A stretch of DNA of 64,000 nucleotides. It comes from Streptomyces thermolilacinus SPC6 (GTDB lineage: Bacteria > Actinomycetota > Actinomycetes > Streptomycetales > Streptomycetaceae). The DNA is taken from assembly GCF_000478605.2 (NCBI RefSeq), contig NZ_ASHX02000001.1, forward strand, positions 5,471,001-5,535,000, read 5' to 3'. Both the position numbers and the translations under genes were made by a program. Positions 57,483 to 64,000 of the stretch are shown in pieces. Position 1 is the stretch's first letter, and the number at the start of each line of letters is the position of its first letter. The notes under the pieces were generated by a model that was not told the origin of the DNA, made no database searches, and saw only the letters and a program-made list of their open reading frames with translations.

Positions 57483-57947
57483 GTGGATAACATCGGCGTG
57501 CTTCTCCCCTTCATCGTGCTCATCGGGGCCATGTTCCTGATGACCCGCTCTGCGAAGAAAAAGCAGCAGCAGGCCATGGAAATGCGCAACCAGATGCAGC
57601 CAGGCACCGGCGTGCGGACGATCGGGGGCATGTACGCCACGGTCAAGGAGGTCGGCGACGACACCGTCCTCCTGGAAGTCGCGCCGGGCGTTCACGCCGT
57701 CTACGCGAAGAACGCGATCGGCGCCGTCCTCGAGGACGACGAGTACAACCGGATCGTCCACGGCGACACGGGCACCGAGACCGAGGGCGACGCGACGTCC
57801 GACGACCTCCCGGCCGTGCCGGACGACGCCTCCTCGCTCGTCGAGCCCGCCGACGACACCGCGAAGCCCGACCTCACCAAGAAGGCCGACGCGGACGACG
57901 CCGCGCCCAAGGACGGCAAGGCCGACGGCGAGGCCGACGCGAAGTAG
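57483..57947 (+). CDS. yajC: Preprotein translocase subunit YajC
   Basis: A 154-residue membrane protein. One N-terminal transmembrane helix (VLLPFIVLIGAMFLMT), then the YajC block RSAKKKQQQAMEMRNQMQPG and VRTIGGMYATVKEVGDDTVLLEVA. The acidic C-terminal tail (DDASSLVEPADDTAKPDLTK) is typical of Streptomyces YajC. GTG 57483 follows GAAGGAA. It associates with SecD and SecF. Confidence 0.93.
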   Translation: MDNIGVLLPFIVLIGAMFLMTRSAKKKQQQAMEMRNQMQPGTGVRTIGGMYATVKEVGDDTVLLEVAPGVHAVYAKNAIGAVLEDDEYNRIVHGDTGTETEGDATSDDLPAVPDDASSLVEPADDTAKPDLTKKADADDAAPKDGKADGEADAK

Positions 57948-57958
57948 CCGGAAACGGG

Positions 57959-57992
57959 GGACCGCCGGGCGCCCAGGGGTGCCCGGCGGTCC
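57959..57992 (+). terminator. Hairpin between yajC and secD
   Basis: Perfect 12-base arms with a ten-base loop, 11 bases after yajC. It may reduce rather than stop transcription into secD. Confidence 0.75.
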
Positions 57993-58100
57993 TGCGGATT
58001 CGCGTCACATCTGCATCTGCGGGGGCAGGTCCCCACACACACTTCGTGGCCGCCCCACGCACACCCGGCGCGGGACGGTTGGACAGGGAGATACGACAAG

Positions 58101-59885
58101 GTGGCAGCACCGAAGAAGGGCAGAAGGCCGTCGGGGGGCCAGGGGAGGCCGGGGCGTGCCCTGGCATTGATCCTGATCGCGATGGTCGCGCTCACCGGCG
58201 GCATGTTCTGGTCCGGTCACACCACGCCGCGCCTCGGCATCGACCTCGCGGGTGGTACGACCATCACCCTCAAGGCGAAGGCGCAGCCCGGCCAGGAAGA
58301 CGCCGTCAACGAGACCAACATGAACACGGCGATCGGCATCATCGAGCGCCGCGTCAACGGTCTCGGCGTCCAGGAGGCCGAGGTCCAGAAGCAGGGCACC
58401 GAGAACATCATCGTCAACATCCCCAAGGGGACGGACGAGGAGCAGGCGCGCGAGCAGGTCGGCACCACCGCCCAGCTGTACTTCCGCCCGGTGATGCAGA
58501 TCGCGCTCAGCGAGCCCGCGGCCCCGCAGCCCTCCGCCTCCGGCAGCCCCTCCGCCGCCCCCTCCCCGGGCGCCTCGCCGAAGCCCTCGGCGTCCACCCC
58601 CGGCGGCCAGGACGAGAAGGCCACCGCCCCCTCGCCGAGCGCCACCACGCAGGGCCGCGCCCTCACCGACGCGCTGAGGAAGGCCCCCAGCCCCTCCGCT
58701 TCCGGCGGCCCGTCCGCCGCGCCGAGCGCCAGTGAGTCGCAGCTGCCCGCCCCGGCCCTCTCGCCGAGCTCCGACCCGACGGCCGACGCCGGCCTCCAGG
58801 CCAAGTTCGCCGCGCTGAACTGCGCCGACCCCAAGCAGCGCGCCTCCATCAAGGGCGCCAAGCCCGCCGACGCGACGGTCGCCTGTGGCCAGAACGGCGG
58901 CGTCTGGGAGAAGTACCTGCTCGGCCCGGCCGAGGTGGACGGCAAGGACGTCGACGACGCCGCGGGCGTCCTCGACCCCGAGCGCGGTATCTGGAAGGTG
59001 CAGCTCGAGTTCAACGACAAGGGCGCCAAGAAGTTCACCGAGATCACCGGCCGGCTCGCCACGCAGAGCCCGCCGATGAACCAGTTCGCCATCGTCCTCG
59101 ACGGCGAGGTCGTCTCGGCCCCCTCCGTGGACAGCCCCATCCCCGGCGGCCGCGCCGAGATCTCCGGCAGCTTCAACCAGAAGTCGGCCCAGGACCTGGG
59201 CAACATGCTGTCGTACGGCGCGCTGCCCCTCTCCTTCGAGGAGCAGTCCGTCACCACCGTCACCGCCGCCCTCGGCGGTGAGCAGCTGCGCGCCGGTCTC
59301 ATCGCCGGTGCCATCGGCCTCGCGCTCGTCGTGATCTACCTGGTGGTGTACTACCGCGGCCTGTCGCTCATCGCGATCCTGTCGCTCGGCGTCTCCGCCG
59401 TCCTCACCTACACGATCATGTCGCTGCTCGGCCCGGCCATCGGCTTCGCGCTGAACCTGCCGGCCGTCTGCGGCGCCATCGTCGCGATCGGTATCACCGC
59501 GGACTCGTTCATCGTGTACTTCGAGCGCATCCGCGACGAGATCCGCGAGGGCCGCACGCTCCGCCCGGCCGTCGAGCGCGGCTGGCCGCGCGCCCGCCGC
59601 ACCATCCTGGTCTCCGACTTCGTGTCGTTCCTCGCCGCCGCGGTGCTCTTCATCGTCACCGTCGGCAAGGTGCAGGGCTTCGCGTTCACGCTCGGCCTGA
59701 CCACGCTCCTCGACGTCGTGGTGGTGTTCTTCTTCACCAAGCCGCTGATGACGATCCTGGCGCGCGGCAAGTTCTTCGGCCGCCAGCACCCCTGGTCCGG
59801 CCTGGACCCGAAGCGCCTCGGCGCCCAGCCGCCGCTGCGCCGCACCCGCCGCGTATCCGTCATGACCGAACCGAAGGAGGCGTGA
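58101..59885 (+). CDS. secD: Protein translocase subunit SecD
   Basis: A 594-residue RND-type subunit that uses the proton motive force in Sec export. N-terminal helix, then the D1 domain signature HTTPRLGIDLAGGTTITLKA. An insertion of about 90 Ser/Pro/Ala-rich residues lies in the extracytoplasmic P1 head (near SGSPSAAPSPGASPKPSAS). The C-terminal part has five helices including the AIGITADSFIVYFERIRDEI and LRPAVERGWPRARRTILVSD blocks. GTG 58101. One base before secF. Confidence 0.95.
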   Translation: MAAPKKGRRPSGGQGRPGRALALILIAMVALTGGMFWSGHTTPRLGIDLAGGTTITLKAKAQPGQEDAVNETNMNTAIGIIERRVNGLGVQEAEVQKQGTENIIVNIPKGTDEEQAREQVGTTAQLYFRPVMQIALSEPAAPQPSASGSPSAAPSPGASPKPSASTPGGQDEKATAPSPSATTQGRALTDALRKAPSPSASGGPSAAPSASESQLPAPALSPSSDPTADAGLQAKFAALNCADPKQRASIKGAKPADATVACGQNGGVWEKYLLGPAEVDGKDVDDAAGVLDPERGIWKVQLEFNDKGAKKFTEITGRLATQSPPMNQFAIVLDGEVVSAPSVDSPIPGGRAEISGSFNQKSAQDLGNMLSYGALPLSFEEQSVTTVTAALGGEQLRAGLIAGAIGLALVVIYLVVYYRGLSLIAILSLGVSAVLTYTIMSLLGPAIGFALNLPAVCGAIVAIGITADSFIVYFERIRDEIREGRTLRPAVERGWPRARRTILVSDFVSFLAAAVLFIVTVGKVQGFAFTLGLTTLLDVVVVFFFTKPLMTILARGKFFGRQHPWSGLDPKRLGAQPPLRRTRRVSVMTEPKEA

Positions 59886-59886
59886 G

Positions 59887-60975
59887 ATGTCGCGACTCGG
59901 AAATCTCGGCGCCCGTCTCTACCGCGGTGAGGTCGGCTACGACTTCGTCGCCAAGCGGATGCTCTGGTACGGCGTCTCGATCCTGATCACGATCACGGCC
60001 ATCGTCGGCCTGGGCGTGCGCGGCCTCAACATGGGCATCGAGTTCAAGGGCGGCGCCGTCTACACGACGCCCGAGACCACGGTGTCCGCGTCCAAGGCCG
60101 AGGAGATCGCCGAGGACGCCGCCGGGCACGACGCGATCGTCCAGGAGCTCGGCACGGGCGGCCTGCGCATCCAGGTCTCCGGCCTGGACACGAAGTCGGC
60201 CAACTCCCTCAAGGACGAGATCGCCGCCGGCATCGACGTCCCCGTGAAGGACATCACCGCCGAGCTGGTCGGCCCCAGCTGGGGCGAGCAGATCGCCAAC
60301 AAGGCGTGGACCGGCCTCGCCGTCTTCATGATCCTGGTCGTGATCTACCTGGCGATCGCCTTCGAGTGGCGCATGGCGCTCGCCGCGCTGATCGCCCTCA
60401 TCCACGACCTCACCATCACCGTCGGCGTGTACGCGCTCGTCGGCTTCGAGGTCACCCCGGGCACCGTGATCGGTCTGCTCACCATCCTCGGCTACTCCCT
60501 CTACGACACGGTCGTGGTCTTCGACGGCCTGAAGGAGAGCGCGAAGGACATCACCAAGCAGACCCGCTACACGTACAGCGAGATCGCCAACCGCAGCCTC
60601 AACGGCACGCTGGTGCGCTCGATCAACACGACCGTCGTGGCGCTCCTGCCGGTCGCCGGCCTGCTGTTCATCGGCGGCGGCTTCCTCGGCGCGGGCATGC
60701 TCAACGACATCTCGCTGTCGCTGTTCGTCGGTCTCGCCGCCGGTGCCTACTCGTCGATCTTCATCGCCACGCCGCTCGTCGCGGACCTCAAGGAGCGCGA
60801 CCCGCAGATGAAGGCGCTGCGCAAGCGCGTCCTCGCCAAGCGCGCCGCCGCCACGTCGAAGGGCGAGGACACAGGCCGCGACGACGAGGCGTTCACCGAG
60901 GTGCCGGAGGGCGCCACCGCCGGTGTCGTCGGCCCGCGCGGCCGCCGCGGCCGATCCACGGAGAACCGCCGATGA
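59887..60975 (+). CDS. secF: Protein translocase subunit SecF
   Basis: A 362-residue partner of SecD with six helices. The D4-type MGIEFKGGAVYTTPE, the periplasmic domain, and YSLYDTVVVFDGLKE with SINTTVVALLPVAGLLFIGG are typical. The C-terminal tail is long, basic and ends GRRGRSTENRR. The stop overlaps apt in ATGA, coupling protein export genes to purine salvage, a conserved actinobacterial order. Confidence 0.95.
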   Translation: MSRLGNLGARLYRGEVGYDFVAKRMLWYGVSILITITAIVGLGVRGLNMGIEFKGGAVYTTPETTVSASKAEEIAEDAAGHDAIVQELGTGGLRIQVSGLDTKSANSLKDEIAAGIDVPVKDITAELVGPSWGEQIANKAWTGLAVFMILVVIYLAIAFEWRMALAALIALIHDLTITVGVYALVGFEVTPGTVIGLLTILGYSLYDTVVVFDGLKESAKDITKQTRYTYSEIANRSLNGTLVRSINTTVVALLPVAGLLFIGGGFLGAGMLNDISLSLFVGLAAGAYSSIFIATPLVADLKERDPQMKALRKRVLAKRAAATSKGEDTGRDDEAFTEVPEGATAGVVGPRGRRGRSTENRR

Positions 60976-61517
60976 CGACGACCGCCACCCGGGAGCTGCT
61001 GCTCAGCCGCATCCGGGACGTCCACGACCACCCCGAGCCGGGGATCGTCTTCAAGGACATCACGCCGCTCCTCGCGGACCCGGCGGCGTTCGCCGCGCTC
61101 ACCGGCACCTTCGCCGAGATGTGCGCACGCCTCGGCGCCACGAAGATCGTCGGCCTGGAGGCGCGCGGGTTCATCCTCGCCGCCCCCGTCGCGGTCTCCG
61201 CGGGGGTCGGGTTCATCCCGGTCCGCAAGGCGGGCAAGCTGCCCGGCGCCACCCTGCGGCAGGCGTACGAGCTGGAGTACGGCACGGCCGAGATCGAGGT
61301 CCACGCCGAGGACCTGGCCCCGGGCGACCGGGTCCTGGTCATCGACGACGTACTGGCCACCGGTGGCACGGCCGAGGCGTCGCTGGAGCTCATCCGCCGG
61401 GCAGGCGCCGAGGTCGTCGGTGTCGCCGTCCTGATGGAGCTGGGCTTCCTCCAGGGCCGCGCCCGTCTGGAGCCCGCCCTGGGCGGCGCCCCGCTGGAGG
61501 CGGTCATCCAGCTGTGA
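60972..61517 (+). CDS. apt: Adenine phosphoribosyltransferase
   Basis: A 181-residue type I phosphoribosyltransferase. The PRPP-binding loop is VLVIDDVLATGGTAEASLEL, with GLEARGFILAAPVAVSAGVG and FIPVRKAGKLPG upstream. Salvages adenine into AMP. ATG 60972 overlaps the secF stop. Located before relA, as in other actinobacteria. Confidence 0.96.
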   Translation: MTTTATRELLLSRIRDVHDHPEPGIVFKDITPLLADPAAFAALTGTFAEMCARLGATKIVGLEARGFILAAPVAVSAGVGFIPVRKAGKLPGATLRQAYELEYGTAEIEVHAEDLAPGDRVLVIDDVLATGGTAEASLELIRRAGAEVVGVAVLMELGFLQGRARLEPALGGAPLEAVIQL

Positions 61518-61539
61518 GGTGACCTCACCGCACCCCCGT

Positions 61540-61579
61540 GACGAGGGGCGCCCGGGTTCAAGGCCGGGCGCCCCTCGTC
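61540..61579 (+). terminator. Terminator after apt
   Basis: Perfect 16-base arms GACGAGGGGCGCCCGG/CCGGGCGCCCCTCGTC with an eight-base loop. Confidence 0.88.
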
Positions 61580-61644
61580 CGTTTCCGCGAGCGGGTGGTT
61601 CCAGCTCTGAACCACCTCGAATGGCTTGCCGCCGGGAGGTCCTG

Positions 61645-61950
61645 ATGACCCCCGTGGGGGCCTCCAGCGCCTGCACCGGCTGGAAGAAGGCCGGCAGCCT
61701 CCCGCTGAAGTGGAGCAAGGTCTCCGACAAGTGCGGCCACTTCGGCAAGCCCGGGATGAAGATGGGCTACGCCTGGAAGGTCTACAAGGGCAGCTCCGTC
61801 TGCGTCCAGGTCAAGGGCTTCGTCAACGGCAAGGAGAAGTGGTACAAGGCCGGCTGCGGCAAGAGCGGCGCCATCAAGGTGCCGTGGGGCAACGTCGCCG
61901 CATCCAAGGAGATGAAGGTCAAGGGCGCCGCCCTGTTCGACTGGAAGTGA
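61645..61950 (+). CDS. Small basic four-cysteine protein, hypothetical
   Basis: A 101-residue protein with four Cys and many Lys and Gly (WKKAGSLPLKWSKVSDKCGH, SVCVQVKGFVNGKEKWYKAG). The spacing suggests two disulfides, which would imply export, yet no signal peptide is visible. An upstream in-frame start at 61519 runs through the apt terminator and is rejected. GGGAGG at 61634-61639 supports ATG 61645. It may be a cytosolic paralogue, or its true start may differ. Confidence 0.65.
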   Translation: MTPVGASSACTGWKKAGSLPLKWSKVSDKCGHFGKPGMKMGYAWKVYKGSSVCVQVKGFVNGKEKWYKAGCGKSGAIKVPWGNVAASKEMKVKGAALFDWK

Positions 61951-62287
61951 CGGACGGCTGACCGCCGCACCCGCTCCACCGCGGCGGTCGCCCGACTCCC
62001 CGAGGGGCCCGGACACGAGCCGGGCCCCTCGCGCCGTGCCAGAAGCCCCTCCCGCCGTCCGCGTGCCCCTCACGCCGTACGCGGCGCCCCCGCCGGCCAC
62101 GCCCGGCAGCCGGGCCCACCCGCAACGGCGCCGAACGGCCGAAAACGTACGGGAGGGACATCCGGGAACATCGGGTACCCGTTCCGCGTTGACGCCTGTC
62201 CCGCCCGGGGCGAGGGGGACGCCCGAGGTGGATACCATGGGATTTCCGGGCCTCACCGGGGGACCCGGACCCGCACGAGGAGCGCCC

Positions 62288-64000
<1,713 letters not shown>

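Overview
The window is a contiguous piece of a high-GC actinobacterial chromosome, almost certainly Streptomyces. The base composition, the strong G/C bias at third codon positions, many GTG and TTG starts, the sporulation gene ssgB, Ala/Pro-rich linkers, and the gene order (arg genes, cob genes, a tRNA cluster, ssgB, thrS, phosphoinositide mannoside genes, pdxST, ruvCAB, secDF, apt, relA) all match the core region of Streptomyces chromosomes as I know it. No phage, insertion sequence, integrase or CRISPR array was seen. This is a conserved housekeeping region, and its oddities are local: tRNA expansion, small ORFs, repeats, fusions and a frameshift.

Layout. 0-7.5 kb: arginine biosynthesis (end of argJ, argB, argD, argR, then argG and argH), interrupted by an L,D-transpeptidase-like gene and a PPOX-fold gene on the minus strand. 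7.6-9.8 kb: a TetR repressor translationally coupled to a 14-helix drug exporter, behind a 30-bp perfect palindrome. 9.8-14.1 kb: a lysophosphatidate acyltransferase, a Tat-exported glycerophosphodiester phosphodiesterase, a frameshifted ECF-type sigma factor, a GNAT and two small membrane proteins. 14.4-17.6 kb: a methionine importer (metN-metI-metQ) behind a Cys/Met-rich candidate leader peptide. 17.7-26.4 kb: a GNAT, then corrinoid and siroheme genes (CbiE-CbiT fusion, BluB-CobT fusion with a 700-residue low-complexity extension, siroheme synthase/SUMT fusion) and a TrmH-type RNA methyltransferase. 26.5-30.3 kb: a Ser/Thr kinase and a minus-strand tRNA operon Gly-Cys-Val x11.

30.9-40.8 kb: para-aminobenzoate genes (pabB-like, pabC-like), a two-domain GNAT, a DsbA-type protein, small membrane proteins, a CGNR zinc-finger regulator, ssgB, two tRNA-Val(CAC) genes, a DEDDh exonuclease, and a DUF4365 gene with an overlapping partner. 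40.9-47.6 kb: thrS, a HIT protein, a large membrane protein and a FusA2-like GTPase. 47.9-52.1 kb: phosphatidylinositol mannoside operon (pgsA, acyltransferase, pimA) running into a metallo-beta-lactamase-fold gene and a LemA-like gene. 52.4-61.5 kb: pdxS-pdxT, yebC, ruvC-ruvA-ruvB, yajC-secD-secF-apt. 61.6-64 kb: a small four-Cys protein and the start of relA, cut by the window end.

Many transcription units end in long GC-rich inverted repeats, and several genes appear leaderless, with a -10-like hexamer about 7 bases before the start codon. The features most worth a second look are the eleven tandem tRNA-Val(GAC) genes, five with mispaired chimeric acceptor stems, the Cys/Met leader ORF before metNIQ, the BluB-CobT giant fusion, and the frameshifted sigma factor.
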